A stretch of DNA of 38,970 nucleotides from Bacteroidota bacterium (GCA_004293265.1 RDXZ01000028.1:1-38970), one strand, 5' to 3'. Shown: positions 1 through 10,011, counted from the first letter of the stretch. Program-made: numbers and translations. Notes: generated by a model from the sequence alone, not told the origin.

Positions 1-1
1 A

Positions 2-67
2 ATTGCCGAATTACTTGATATTTCTATTGAACGTGTCAAAGAAGTAGTAGAAAAAAAAGGTTCTTAG
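2..67 (+). CDS. C-terminal end of an unidentified protein (partial)
   Basis: Only the last 21 codons are in the window; they read IAELLDISIERVKEVVEKKG plus a final serine and end at TAG (65-67). The pattern resembles the short helical tail often found at the end of Rpn/PD-(D/E)XK-type putative transposase-nucleases (IAxLxxISxExVxxV), but it is too short to prove this. It is followed 25 bp later by a strong terminator shared with the convergent adhesin gene. Confidence 0.5.
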   Translation: MAELLDISIERVKEVVEKKGS

Positions 68-92
68 AAAATTCATACAAAAAAAACATCGT

Positions 93-132
93 AAAAAAAA
101 AGTTATTCAATACCTTTGAATAACTTTTTTTT
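93..132. terminator. Bidirectional rho-independent terminator
   Basis: A GTTATTCAA stem (102-110) pairs with TTGAATAAC (116-124) around a 5-nt loop. An A-run lies before it and a T-run after it, so it has a U-tract in both directions. It sits between the convergent partial gene and the T9SS adhesin and probably ends both transcripts. Confidence 0.85.
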
Positions 133-150
133 GTTTTTTTGAATTTATTT

Positions 151-3100
151 TTAATTGATTTTGATGATTTTTTCAGCTACCATATTTTTACCATTTGAAA
201 TTTTAATGATATAATTTCCTTGTGATAAATGTGATAAATCGAATGAAAGTTTTTGATAACTTGTATTTCCTGTATTTTTTGTATCTGTAAATACATTTTT
301 TCCTTGCATATCCACAATAGAAATTTGATAGTTTTGATTTTCAGCCATATCAAATTCAACGTTAATATTTTCTTGGAATGGATTAGGATATACATTTTTG
401 ATTTGTATTTTATCCAACTTTTCAACATTAACCGCTATTATTTGTGAATATTTGAAAGAGTTATCATTGTCAATAATTTTCAAACGATAATAAGTAACAG
501 GACTAAATGGTTGATAATCAATCAATTCATAATTTTTTATTTGATTCATTCCACCTTTTGGCTCTAATGCGGTAAGGGTTTGAAAATCAAGTGCATTATT
601 ACTTTTTTCTATCTCAAAAGTCTTTGTATTGATTTCGTTCCAAGTTTTCCAATTCAAGGTCGTGGTTTGATTTTGATTTGATTTTCCTTCAAAACTCAAC
701 AAATCAGTAGGTAAAGGATTTCCAATATTTGAAATAGAACCAAAAGCCCAAGGACTAAAATTACTTTGTTGCGTATTTGTATAAATACTACCTTTTAAAA
801 TTGTGCCTGTAATAGTTGTCGGATTTCCGCCACGATTTTCCCAGCCTGTTCCATTCCAACGAGCTACTTTTAAATCATCATTAATAATTTCGTTGATACC
901 TGAATAAATATTATCCTCCCAAAATATCTCAACTTGCGCCGTAGTAGTTCCCCCCAAATTTCTATCTAATTGCCAATATTCTCTCGTACTCACACGCACC
1001 AATACAGGCGTAGGAGAAGAAGCAAAAGCATAATTTCCCCAACCATTTGCAAAATATTCCGCTGTAAAAAAGTCATTGTTAGTAATGGCTGATAAATTTC
1101 TGATAGCAATTCTTGCCCATTTTGTACCTTTGCCCGAAGGAAAAGTAAACGTCATACCTGCTTCTGTAGTAGCAAGTATTTTTCGCATCGGACCTACTAC
1201 ATAAGAATTATCATTGCCCGCTGATGCCATTGCACCCGCATTGGCTATCAAAAGATTAGTGGCTGTTGTATTTAATAATCCTTTTGTCATCGTCAAAAGT
1301 CCATTATAATTTGTTGCAACACTCAAATTCAAATTTCCTGTGGTCTTATTTAAAGTAAGATGATGCAAAGTTGGGCTTGTTGTTCCTGAAATATTTGAGT
1401 TGGTAGTTCCTACAAAAATTAGTGTTGAGTTAGTTTGAGCCACAACATTATTATTATTTATAAAATTCCCACTTAAATTTGTCAAACTACTTGTATTGAG
1501 TTGTAATCCTGCTTGATTAGTCAGATTTCCACTCAAATTTAAAGTATTTTGTAGTTGTCCTGTAGCCCCTGAAGTTTTATTGACTACCAAATTGACCAAA
1601 TTATTTACAAGTGTTGTTCCCGATGTAATTGTATTGGTAGCACCTGAAAAAGTTACCACAGAGCCTGTATTTGCTGTAAGAATATTATTATTAACCAAAT
1701 CTCCCCTCAAAAAAAACGAGCGAGTTGCTGTAGCATGTGTACCTAAATTGACTGTTCCATTGATTGTCAAACTTCCTGCAATGGTTGGAAAACGCAAATC
1801 ATTCGCAGTGTTTAAAGTAACATCAACAGGAACAATTACATTGTTTACAAAGGTAGCCGAAGCATTCCAATTCAAAATAGTATTCGCAGGTTTGATACTC
1901 AAATCCAAACTTTGTGTAGTTGTCCAAGCAGTTGCGCTTCCTTCTAAATTTGAGTTCAAATTCTGTGTAGCATTTCCATAAGGTCGCAAAGTACCTGCTC
2001 CTACCATTACATTAGAAGAATTATGTACTAAATCAGCTTGAAATCTAATCAAACCAATGTTATTAATATTACTTGTTCCAGAGTTAGTAATTGTTCCTGT
2101 GGCATTATAATTACCTGCCGCTTGATTGTTAAAAACTGATGTAGCCGACATAGCAGTCGTCCCTGTTACATTCACATTGACACTATTGGTAAAAGTTCCT
2201 GCACTATGTGCCAAATTTCTACCCACATTCATTGTTCCCGCAGTTGTATTAACCGCAGTTGCACTTGTACTACTATTAGTAAAATCTCTTGTAATATTCC
2301 AAACACTTGTATTGGTAATTTGGGCGGTGCTACTGTTGATAACATCATTAAAATTATTCCAAGTACCATTGTTAATGATTTGTGCGCTATTATTATTGAT
2401 AATATCCCCAGCAGTAGAAGGGCTTATGCCTGTTGTCCAATTTCCATTGTTGGTAATTAAAGCACCTCTTGCATTCGTAACACTTGCTATATTTGTAATC
2501 GTACCCGCATTTGTAATGAAACATGTGTTATTATCACTACCTTGTGTTCCATTGGTAATATTGTTTGCTAACATAGTTCCTGTCAAAGAATTTACAATGC
2601 TACTATTCCATTGATTGACAATATTTCTGTCATTCATAGTCGAACCAGTTGTTTGGATAAGTGTTGTAATATCAGTATAATTATATGTTCCTACATTCAA
2701 TACTGCATTATTAACAATAGATGCTTTTGGAGTGAGTGCATTGGTGCTACCATTGATAAGTCCATTATTTGAATTAGTCGAAGTGCGTGTTGCGACTAAC
2801 ATAGTTCCGTTATTAATCACAGCACCTTGTTCGTTATTAGAGAATGTATTGTCAGTTAAAAACCTACCTCCCGCATCTATAGTAATAGTACCCGAATTAC
2901 GTGTTTCTCCTACGGAAATTCCTGTTCCTGTACCTTGATTGGTTTGAGAATCTATTGTATTTGTTACACTTGCCGTACCTGCTGACCTTCTTTCCCTTAC
3001 TGCCAAAGTTGCTCCATTTCTTATCCTCAATGTAGGCAATGTATTAGCAATTGCTAAGTCGGTTGGTAAAAGAAAACGAGCCAAAGTTAAACTTCTGATA

Positions 3101-6100
3101 GCAGGCGGCATAGCATTCGAAGCAGCAGGTACAGAATTTCCTGCTCCTCTGTTATAAACTACGACCGCAGGAGAAGGATTAACCACATCAGGATTACTAA
3201 CATCTTTCACATTGGCAGGGTCTAAATCAGGATAACTTGGGCAATCTCCTAAAATAACTACATTGCTTCTAATCGTAGGAACTCTTGCTGGCGACCAGTT
3301 ATTTTTATTCATCCAAGATGTTCTTTCCTGCATAGTCCCTGTACTACTTCCTACCCAAGAAACAATCTGCCAATCAGGATTATCTTCAAAACTACCAATA
3401 CAAAAAAATTCATATAGTTCAGGAATAGGATTATTTAATAAACTATTAAATTGATAACCAGATGATATGGTTGAGGTGATTGTGCCTCGTGTATTCTTTG
3501 CTCCCGTAGTAGCCGCTAACGCAGTTACACCACCAGACACTTGATTTAAAGAGCTTGCTTCCCAACCAAGCTCTGTAAAAGGTGGTGTACCAAGACCAAA
3601 ATCAACTTGGAATCTTGCTATACCTAATCTGGTAATATCTGTTGAGGAAGATAAAGGTCCATTTAATCCACTTATTGAACCATTGTTAGTAGCTATTCCA
3701 TCTGTACTTGTATCGTTCCAATACAATGTAATAGCTACATAAGCATTACCGCCTAATTGTTGTATTCTCCAATATTCTCTATCGCTCACACTTGAAAATG
3801 TAGGAGTTCCAGGTACCATATCAGAATCAAAATCGTTTGTTCCAAAGTATTCTCCCCAATAACTACCTGCACTTGCAGGACTTGAAGTTGCTTTATTTAA
3901 CCTCATTCTGCCTATTCTATTATTTTTACCAATAGGAAATACTACTCCTGCTGTTATTTCTACTGCTGATGCATTTCTCTGCAAAAGTCCATCAATATAA
4001 CTATTATTAGAATTACCTCCTGTGTAGGTACAACCTGAAAACATAATCGTTCGCGTTTGTGCATTGTTAATAGCAGAATTGGCTGAGGAATTAGAGGTCA
4101 TTCTTCCCATCAACAAATCTACATTATTTGTAATGGTAATTATTTTTGAAGCAGCTAACGTGATTCCTACAGGTTGATTAGTACCCGTTGGAGGAACTGT
4201 ATTCATAATAAGATTATAAAAATTAGTCGCAAATGCCGTAGGAGTAGCAATAGGAACAGCCACTTGTGATGTTCCTGTAATGGTTACTTGGGCAGAACCT
4301 ATAAAAGCAACCGTTGAAGTCTTGGGAGTAAAAGTGCCATTATCAGTAATAGTAGCGGTTGTGTTATTGGCATAAGTAATTTGATTGTTTGTGCCTGCAT
4401 TGAGAATAAAAAAAGTATTAATATCAATCGTCAAATTTCCATACATTGTGATTGGCTTCATTATCGTCAATACTTTTGTATTTGTGCTTACTTGTATATT
4501 TGAAAATAACAAACCTGTAGTGATATTAACTCCCCCGCTAGTGCTTGTACCTGTGCCATCAATCGTAACATTTGTATTAGCAAAAGAAACATTAGAAAAT
4601 ACAAAAGAGAAAGTTCTGTTAGTTGCGACAACATTATTAAAAGCACCATTTTGTAAAAAACTACCTGTTAAACCAAAAGAAGTTGTGCCTTGATTATGAT
4701 TAATAATGCCTGTTGTTGTATTGGTAAAATTTCCACCATTTAATACATTAAAATTAGTAGTTCCAGCATTGACATTCAAAGTAATTGTATTATTGTTAAT
4801 AATATTGTTTGAAATATTAACAGTGGCAGTTCCCGTATTGGTTGTATTAAAAATTCCATTATTTGTAACCGCATTTGTAATATTCAACGTCATACTTGTT
4901 GCAATGTTCAAAGTAATCGTAGCAGGAATTACAAAAGGATTATTATTGATAGTAACCTGAGCCGTTGTACCTATTGATAAAGTTGTGTTCGTTGGTTTGT
5001 TTGTAATATTCAAAATATTAAAAGTGGTATTCGAAGAACCAAATATATTTTGCGTTAAATTCCCTTCAAAACTTACCGTACTTGGAACATTTGCCGTAAA
5101 AGTCGCATTGTTAGTAAAGTCCTTCAACAAAGTCATTACATTATTAGCAGTTGCTGTAAAAGTTCCTGCGCTATTGACAAAATTACCACTCACATTAATA
5201 GCCCCAATGCCTGTGGTAAATGTACCTCCATTAGATAAACTATTACTCACGTTAATAGTTGTATTATTGCCTGTAAAAGTTCCATTATTGGCAAAATCAT
5301 TACCTACATTCAAAGTCAAACCTGTGGTCATCAATAAAGTTGCTCCACTATTCACAGTCAAATTATTAGTAATTGTCCTTGATATATCCATTGTAACAGA
5401 CGCAGAAGCCGTTTTCGCAATCGTTAAATTATAAAATTGAACTGCACTCACATTCGTTCCTGTTACTAAAACTGTTGTGTTGGTTGTTCCTATATATCGC
5501 AAAGTACTTCCTACATTAGCAGAAAAAGACATTGTATTATTGATAATATTGCCTGTAAAACTTACCGTACTTACATTTCCTATAAAAATACCATTGTTGG
5601 TAAAATTACCTACCATCGACAAACTCCCACTCGAAAATACTGACAAAGTAACGCCTGCAGGAATAGTCATTGCATTGGTAATATTTACATTACAAGCATT
5701 GATATTCCAAGTTGATGCTGATTTTGAAAAATTTAAAGTCCCTAAATTAGCCGTTCCACTTCCTGAAAATGTCTGTGTATTTGTACCTATCAAAGCAGTC
5801 GTTCCATTATTGGTAATTGTTCCATTACAAATCACATCATTGGTAGGCGTAAAAGTTTGCCCTGTAGCAATCACAGTAGTTGCACCACTCGCATTGGTAA
5901 AAATTCCTGACACATTCAAATTCCCATTGGAAGTAAAAGTTCCGCCATTGTTATTTAATGTTGTGATATTAGAAACATTCGCAACGGTCAAAACATTTGT
6001 GTTGGTCAAATTAGTTGTGGTCAAACTGCTATTCACATTCATCGTTCCGCCGTTTATAATCGTAGGAATATTCAATGCAATCGCAGTAGTCATCGTTCCG

Positions 6101-6579
6101 TTATTAGTCAAAGAAGTGATAACACTAAAAACAGCCCCTGTATTTACGTTCAAAGTCCCGCCTGCATTGACTAAAAGCGTTGAGTTAGCAGTCAAAGTTC
6201 CATTATTTGTGAAAGTCCCTGTAATACCAAGTTCGTTTGTGATAGTAAGTGTTCCATTGTTTACAATTGTGCCTAAAACATCAGCAGTATTTGTAATGGT
6301 TAAAGTTGCTCCTGCATCTATCGTCAGGGTTGCTCCAACGTTTATCGTCAGGCTTGTAATTGTAATATTGCTTGCGGTAGGAATAGTAGGTTGTTGTGCT
6401 ACATTCGTAATGGTTACATTACTTGCGGCAGTTGGAAGTGCATTTGGACTCCAATTTGTAGCAGTGTTCCAATCTGTTGTTCCTGCGGCAACGTTCCAAG
6501 TTTGTGCTTTTAATTGTATCAATGAAAAAAGACAAATAAAAGATAAAAAAAGGTTTTTCTTTAAAAATAATAAGCTCAT
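151..6579 (-). CDS. Giant secreted adhesin-like protein with T9SS type A sorting domain
   Basis: About 2142 residues from the chosen start. The frame stays open 24 codons further upstream (to 6651), but the Met at 6579 begins a clean Sec signal peptide (MSLLFLKK, hydrophobic core, cleavage near LKAQ), so that start is preferred. After a first module containing TDWNTATNWSP come long Asn/Thr/Ile-rich strands full of NNGT and FTNNGTL repeats, which suggest a beta-helix. A module with FPIGK and REYW follows near residues 880-1000. A second NWSP module (near 1080), a second repeat tract and a second FPSGK/REYW module (near 1810-1930) repeat the plan. The end has LPTDLLSFEGK (near 1960) and a sorting domain with YPNPF and a final EKIIKIN. 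Family knowledge says such proteins are exported across the outer membrane by the T9SS and anchored or released. An adhesin role is inferred from the architecture; no enzymatic domain was recognised. Confidence 0.85.
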   Translation of the reverse strand: MSLLFLKKNLFLSFICLFSLIQLKAQTWNVAAGTTDWNTATNWSPNALPTAASNVTITNVAQQPTIPTASNITITSLTINVGATLTIDAGATLTITNTADVLGTIVNNGTLTITNELGITGTFTNNGTLTANSTLLVNAGGTLNVNTGAVFSVITSLTNNGTMTTAIALNIPTIINGGTMNVNSSLTTTNLTNTNVLTVANVSNITTLNNNGGTFTSNGNLNVSGIFTNASGATTVIATGQTFTPTNDVICNGTITNNGTTALIGTNTQTFSGSGTANLGTLNFSKSASTWNINACNVNITNAMTIPAGVTLSVFSSGSLSMVGNFTNNGIFIGNVSTVSFTGNIINNTMSFSANVGSTLRYIGTTNTTVLVTGTNVSAVQFYNLTIAKTASASVTMDISRTITNNLTVNSGATLLMTTGLTLNVGNDFANNGTFTGNNTTINVSNSLSNGGTFTTGIGAINVSGNFVNSAGTFTATANNVMTLLKDFTNNATFTANVPSTVSFEGNLTQNIFGSSNTTFNILNITNKPTNTTLSIGTTAQVTINNNPFVIPATITLNIATSMTLNITNAVTNNGIFNTTNTGTATVNISNNIINNNTITLNVNAGTTNFNVLNGGNFTNTTTGIINHNQGTTSFGLTGSFLQNGAFNNVVATNRTFSFVFSNVSFANTNVTIDGTGTSTSGGVNITTGLLFSNIQVSTNTKVLTIMKPITMYGNLTIDINTFFILNAGTNNQITYANNTTATITDNGTFTPKTSTVAFIGSAQVTITGTSQVAVPIATPTAFATNFYNLIMNTVPPTGTNQPVGITLAASKIITITNNVDLLMGRMTSNSSANSAINNAQTRTIMFSGCTYTGGNSNNSYIDGLLQRNASAVEITAGVVFPIGKNNRIGRMRLNKATSSPASAGSYWGEYFGTNDFDSDMVPGTPTFSSVSDREYWRIQQLGGNAYVAITLYWNDTSTDGIATNNGSISGLNGPLSSSTDITRLGIARFQVDFGLGTPPFTELGWEASSLNQVSGGVTALAATTGAKNTRGTITSTISSGYQFNSLLNNPIPELYEFFCIGSFEDNPDWQIVSWVGSSTGTMQERTSWMNKNNWSPARVPTIRSNVVILGDCPSYPDLDPANVKDVSNPDVVNPSPAVVVYNRGAGNSVPAASNAMPPAIRSLTLARFLLPTDLAIANTLPTLRIRNGATLAVRERRSAGTASVTNTIDSQTNQGTGTGISVGETRNSGTITIDAGGRFLTDNTFSNNEQGAVINNGTMLVATRTSTNSNNGLINGSTNALTPKASIVNNAVLNVGTYNYTDITTLIQTTGSTMNDRNIVNQWNSSIVNSLTGTMLANNITNGTQGSDNNTCFITNAGTITNIASVTNARGALITNNGNWTTGISPSTAGDIINNNSAQIINNGTWNNFNDVINSSTAQITNTSVWNITRDFTNSSTSATAVNTTAGTMNVGRNLAHSAGTFTNSVNVNVTGTTAMSATSVFNNQAAGNYNATGTITNSGTSNINNIGLIRFQADLVHNSSNVMVGAGTLRPYGNATQNLNSNLEGSATAWTTTQSLDLSIKPANTILNWNASATFVNNVIVPVDVTLNTANDLRFPTIAGSLTINGTVNLGTHATATRSFFLRGDLVNNNILTANTGSVVTFSGATNTITSGTTLVNNLVNLVVNKTSGATGQLQNTLNLSGNLTNQAGLQLNTSSLTNLSGNFINNNNVVAQTNSTLIFVGTTNSNISGTTSPTLHHLTLNKTTGNLNLSVATNYNGLLTMTKGLLNTTATNLLIANAGAMASAGNDNSYVVGPMRKILATTEAGMTFTFPSGKGTKWARIAIRNLSAITNNDFFTAEYFANGWGNYAFASSPTPVLVRVSTREYWQLDRNLGGTTTAQVEIFWEDNIYSGINEIINDDLKVARWNGTGWENRGGNPTTITGTILKGSIYTNTQQSNFSPWAFGSISNIGNPLPTDLLSFEGKSNQNQTTTLNWKTWNEINTKTFEIEKSNNALDFQTLTALEPKGGMNQIKNYELIDYQPFSPVTYYRLKIIDNDNSFKYSQIIAVNVEKLDKIQIKNVYPNPFQENINVEFDMAENQNYQISIVDMQGKNVFTDTKNTGNTSYQKLSFDLSHLSQGNYIIKISNGKNMVAEKIIKIN

Positions 6580-6910
6580 AATTTTTTGCGTTTGTGATAA
6601 AATTATATTAAAAGTTTGCGGGGAGAATGAATTTGTGAAGTAAATAAACATAATACATATAATATAGCTAAAACGATAAAAGGTAACTAATAGTTATCGT
6701 TATTTTCATTTTTTTTCTAATCTATGTAAGAAAAAATGTATAATTAAATCAAAAAAAATATTTTATGTCATTTTCATAAAAAAAGATTAATTTATTTAAC
6801 CAAAAAAATCTTTAAAAGAAATAAAAAATAAGTTTTTTTTGTATTTTTTTTGTATTTTTAAATTATTTTTCTTACTTTTGAAAAATTTTTAAAAAAGACG
6901 TACATTTAAA
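6580..6910. other. Divergent intergenic region between adhesin and htrA
   Basis: About 330 bp, strongly AT-rich. It holds the leader of the adhesin on the minus strand, an 8-bp inverted repeat (AACGATAA near 6672 and TTATCGTT near 6693) and the htrA promoter close to its right end. No convincing ORF was seen. Confidence 0.6.
6849..6880 (+). promoter_or_regulatory. Predicted Bacteroidota-type promoter of htrA
   Basis: TTTG at 6849-6852 and TACTTTTG at 6873-6880 are separated by 20 bp, matching the TTTG / TAnnTTTG consensus used by the Bacteroidota primary sigma factor. It lies 30 bp before the ATG. Confidence 0.65.
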
Positions 6911-8368
6911 ATGTCTGCAAAAAAACTATTCTTTTTATTATTATTATCTTCTATTTTGGGTGGAATACTTAGTTTATTAGGTTTTTGGTGGATACTCAAA
7001 CAACCTAAAACCACAACACGCAAACAGATTCAAACGGACAATGTTTTTGCTTCTCGTCAAGTAAATATCAAAGTTCCTGATAATATCAATTTTACAAATG
7101 CTTCTCAATCTGCCCTGCCTTCTGTGGTACATATCAAAGTAAAATATGCCAACAGAGTTGCTATGCGAAATGAAGAAGAATCTTACCAAGATTTTGAAAA
7201 CGATGCGCCAAGAAACCATCATTCATCTGGTTCGGGTGTTATCGTGTCTGAAGATGGTTATGTAGTTACCAATCGACATGTTATCAATGATGCGACTACT
7301 ATTGATGTAATTTTATTTGATAAAAGAAGTTATACTGCGGAATTGATTGGTGCAGACCCAAGTACAGATTTGGCTTTGCTAAAAATAGACGAAAATTCTC
7401 TACCTTTTCTAAAATATGGTAATTCTGACCAAGTGCAAATTGGTGAATGGGTAGTCGCCATAGGAAATCCTTTTGATTTGGTATCAACCGTTACGGCAGG
7501 CATCGTAAGTGCCAAAGGTAGAAGCATTAGTTTATTAGATGATAACTATTCTGTGGAGGCTTTTATTCAAACCGATGCCGCAGTCAATCCGGGAAATTCA
7601 GGGGGCGCACTCATCAATACCAAAGGCGAATTAGTAGGTATCAATACTGCAATAGCTACCCAAACGGGCTTTTTTGCAGGTTATTCGTTTGCAATACCTG
7701 TCAATTTAGTGCGTAAAATTAGTGATGATTTGATGAACTATGGAGAAAGCCAAAGAGCAGTTTTGGGAGTAAGTGGAAAAAGTGTAACCGCTATGATTGC
7801 CGAAAAAAATCATTTATCAGAAGTAAAAGGCGTTATTTTGATGGGCGTTACTAAAAATGGCGTGGCAGATGTAGCTGGTTTGAAAAAAAATGACGTAATT
7901 ATTATGGTAGATAGCAATAATATTAATAATTTAGCAGAACTACAAACCGAAATCGCTCTTAAAAGACCGGGCGATAAAATGAAAGTTACTTTTTGGCGTG
8001 ATAATAAAAAACAAAGTACAAAATTAACACTATTGGGTAAAAATGGCGAAAAAACTCCTAAAAAATCAAAAGTATATCAAAAAGATGTAACACAAGTTTT
8101 AGGGGCAAATATGAGAAAGATTACCGCAGAAGAAAAAAAACTTTTTGATATTGATAATGGTGTCAAAATTTTGATGATTGGCAAAGGCAAATTCAAAGAA
8201 TGTGGTTTTAGAAATGGATTTATTATCACAGAAATCAAAGGAAAACAGATGAAAAATGTGCAAGATATTCAAAAAATGTTGCAAGATGCCAAAGAAAAAA
8301 ATCAAAATGCAGTCATTAAAGGCATATATCCAAACGGAACTAAAAAAGAATGTACAATGGCTTGGTAA
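6911..8368 (+). CDS. HtrA/Deg-family periplasmic serine protease
   Basis: A 485-residue trypsin-like protease for periplasmic protein quality control. An N-terminal membrane anchor or uncleaved signal (residues about 5-28, very hydrophobic) is followed by the protease domain. The triad is visible as His123 in TNRHVI, Asp153 in DPSTDLALLKI, and Ser230 in NPGNSGGAL. A PDZ domain follows (about 285-375, with GVILMGVTKNGVADVAGLKKNDVI) and a second, more divergent PDZ-like part runs to the end. Length and order match DegP/DegQ/DegS-type enzymes of Bacteroidota. It is transcribed alone from a good promoter and is followed 93 bp later by the antiporter gene. The choice between DegP- and DegQ-like roles cannot be made from sequence alone. 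Confidence 0.95.
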   Translation: MSAKKLFFLLLLSSILGGILSLLGFWWILKQPKTTTRKQIQTDNVFASRQVNIKVPDNINFTNASQSALPSVVHIKVKYANRVAMRNEEESYQDFENDAPRNHHSSGSGVIVSEDGYVVTNRHVINDATTIDVILFDKRSYTAELIGADPSTDLALLKIDENSLPFLKYGNSDQVQIGEWVVAIGNPFDLVSTVTAGIVSAKGRSISLLDDNYSVEAFIQTDAAVNPGNSGGALINTKGELVGINTAIATQTGFFAGYSFAIPVNLVRKISDDLMNYGESQRAVLGVSGKSVTAMIAEKNHLSEVKGVILMGVTKNGVADVAGLKKNDVIIMVDSNNINNLAELQTEIALKRPGDKMKVTFWRDNKKQSTKLTLLGKNGEKTPKKSKVYQKDVTQVLGANMRKITAEEKKLFDIDNGVKILMIGKGKFKECGFRNGFIITEIKGKQMKNVQDIQKMLQDAKEKNQNAVIKGIYPNGTKKECTMAW

Positions 8369-8461
8369 AACATTAGGCTTATTATACAATTTATTACTTA
8401 TTATCTTATTAAATTTTAAAATATATTTCTAAACTTAAACCCTTTTATTCTCACTAAAAAA

Positions 8462-9493
8462 ATGGAAATTCTTATCAGTCTTGGCTTAATAGCAATCGGT
8501 GTAGTCTTAACCGTAATAGGCTCAAATATTTTAGTAGATGGTGCATCTGCTATCGCAAAAAAGTTTAATATCTCAGATTTAATCATAGGTCTGACGATTG
8601 TTGCTTTTGGTACTTCCTCACCTGAATTAGCTGTCAATATCATGTCTTCTATCAGTGGAAAAACAGACATAGCTATCGGAAACATCTTAGGAAGTAATAT
8701 CTTTAACGTTTTTATTATCTTAGGAATTGCCGCCGTTATTTATCCCGTACGCGTACAAAGTGCATCGGTTTGGATAGAAATTCCAATGAGTTTGTTAGCT
8801 GCTTTGATGGTAGGCGTAATGGCAAATGATATATTTTTTGATGGTGGATTTGGTAATAAATCTAACGCAGTTACAATGAATGTGATTACAAGAACAGACG
8901 CATTGACTTTGTTAGGCTTTTTTGTTGTTTTTATGTATTACACAGTATATGCATCAAGAAACACTCAAGAAGATTTAAAAGACGAACTATCAAAAGAAAC
9001 ACATGGAGAATTAGAAGGAAAAGCCTTGATGTCATCAGGAAAAGCTACTTTGTTTATCATAGGTGGTTTAGTTGCTTTGTATTTTGGTTCAGATTGGTTA
9101 GTACAAGGGGCTATTATTATTGCTAAATCAGCAGGTTTAAGTGATGCAATCATTGGATTAACTATTATTGCCGCAGGTACTTCTGTACCAGAGTTAGCTA
9201 CTTCAGCCACTGCCGCTTATAAGAAAAATTCAGACATAGCTATCGGAAACGTAGTTGGCTCTAATATATTTAATATCTTCTTTATCTTAGGAGTAAGTGG
9301 TTTAATCAATCCATTGCCTTTCAATAGTCCGACAGCTGCCGTAGATATATCAATGACAATCTTATCAAGTATTATGATGTTTACATTTACTTTGGCAGGA
9401 AAAGGTAGAATGATAAGTAAAGGAGAAGGTTCTGTACTTATCGGTATTTATATTGCTTATGTTGCTTATTTGATTTCAACAGTAGCCAAATAA
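8462..9493 (+). CDS. Calcium/sodium antiporter, CaCA family (YrbG-like)
   Basis: A 343-residue inner-membrane protein of about ten helices, built as two inverted halves typical of the cation/Ca2+ exchanger superfamily. The signature ion-binding motifs are GTSSPELAVN (residues 50-59) in the first half and GTSVPELATS (from about 238) in the second. Each is followed by an IAIGN(I/V)xGSNIFN motif. A hydrophilic loop with KDELSKETHGELEGK separates the halves. Length fits the bacterial YrbG group, which exchanges Na+ (or K+) for Ca2+. Whether it exports Ca2+ here is inferred. It is ended by a very strong hairpin terminator. Confidence 0.93.
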   Translation: MEILISLGLIAIGVVLTVIGSNILVDGASAIAKKFNISDLIIGLTIVAFGTSSPELAVNIMSSISGKTDIAIGNILGSNIFNVFIILGIAAVIYPVRVQSASVWIEIPMSLLAALMVGVMANDIFFDGGFGNKSNAVTMNVITRTDALTLLGFFVVFMYYTVYASRNTQEDLKDELSKETHGELEGKALMSSGKATLFIIGGLVALYFGSDWLVQGAIIIAKSAGLSDAIIGLTIIAAGTSVPELATSATAAYKKNSDIAIGNVVGSNIFNIFFILGVSGLINPLPFNSPTAAVDISMTILSSIMMFTFTLAGKGRMISKGEGSVLIGIYIAYVAYLISTVAK

Positions 9494-9510
9494 AATATAA
9501 CAATTATTCA

Positions 9511-9558
9511 TAAAAAAAGTACTTATAAAAAATATATTTTTTATAAGTACTTTTTTTA
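9511..9558. terminator. Strong bidirectional terminator after the antiporter gene
   Basis: Perfect 22-bp arms (taaaaaaagtacttataaaa followed by aa at 9511-9532, and the reverse complement at 9537-9558) around a 4-nt TATA loop. The AGTACTTATA core is flanked by A- and T-runs, so it can act on both strands. Confidence 0.85.
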
Positions 9559-9649
9559 TGTGCTTTTTATGAATTATACAATAAAAAATAAATACAAAAA
9601 ATTAAATTTTATATTTATAAATCTAAAAATATTTTATAAAAATTTAATA

Positions 9650-9874
9650 ACTAATCATATTAACCGAGCAACTAAGCATATTAACCGAGCAACTAATCAC
9701 ATTAACCGAGCAACTAAGCATATTAACTGAGCAACTAAGCATATTAACTGAGCAACTAAGGACATTAACCGAGCAACTAAGCACATTAACCGAGCAACTA
9801 AGTACATTAACCGAGCAACTAAGCATATTAACCGAGCGACTAAGGACATTAACTGAGCGACTAAGCATATTAAC
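9650..9874. repeat. 21-bp minisatellite, ten full copies
   Basis: Units with consensus ATTAACCGAGCAACTAAGCA plus a final T run head to tail from 9659 to 9868, with partial units at both ends. Variation is limited to a C/T in the CCGAG part, an A/G in GCAAC, and the last 3-4 bases (GCAT, GCAC, TCAC, GGAC, GTAC). The unit is seven codons long, so minus-strand frames stay open and give a MLSCSVN repeat. There is no ribosome-binding or compositional support for translation. It lies between convergent genes. Confidence 0.9.
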
Positions 9875-9894
9875 AAAAAAAATAAGGGTAATAA

Positions 9895-9939
9895 AAAACT
9901 AACCAATACTATTTATTTCATATAATATTGGTTAGTTTT
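9895..9939 (-). terminator. Terminator of the sigma-smpB-pyrF-rsgA operon
   Basis: Arms AAAACTAACCAATA (9895-9908) and TATTGGTTAGTTTT (9926-9939) form a 14-bp perfect stem. Read on the minus strand it is followed by a T-rich tract. It lies about 70 bp beyond the rsgA stop. Confidence 0.7.
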
Positions 9940-10011
9940 ATGGTATAAGCACTATAAAGCAAATAAATAAGCAAATAAATAACTTATTATAGAACAATGA
10001 TTAACAAAAAA

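Noticed and set aside
1580-6643. Several long plus-strand open frames opposite the giant T9SS protein gene, up to 388 codons
   Set aside because: They are antisense to a clear, motif-bearing coding frame. Their Val/Leu/Pro-rich translations are the mirror of Asn/Thr-rich codons, and they lack ribosome-binding sites and known domains.
6580-6651. Earlier start of the T9SS protein adding 24 residues
   Set aside because: The extension would bury the signal peptide. The ATG at 6579 gives a normal Sec signal at the N-terminus.
9650-9874. CRISPR array
   Set aside because: The repeats are directly adjacent with no unique spacers, and no cas genes are present.
9644-9906. Two minus-strand open frames of about 70 codons across the minisatellite
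   Set aside because: The unit is 21 bp, so frames stay open by arithmetic. Both frames are open, the products are pure repeats, and there is no start context.
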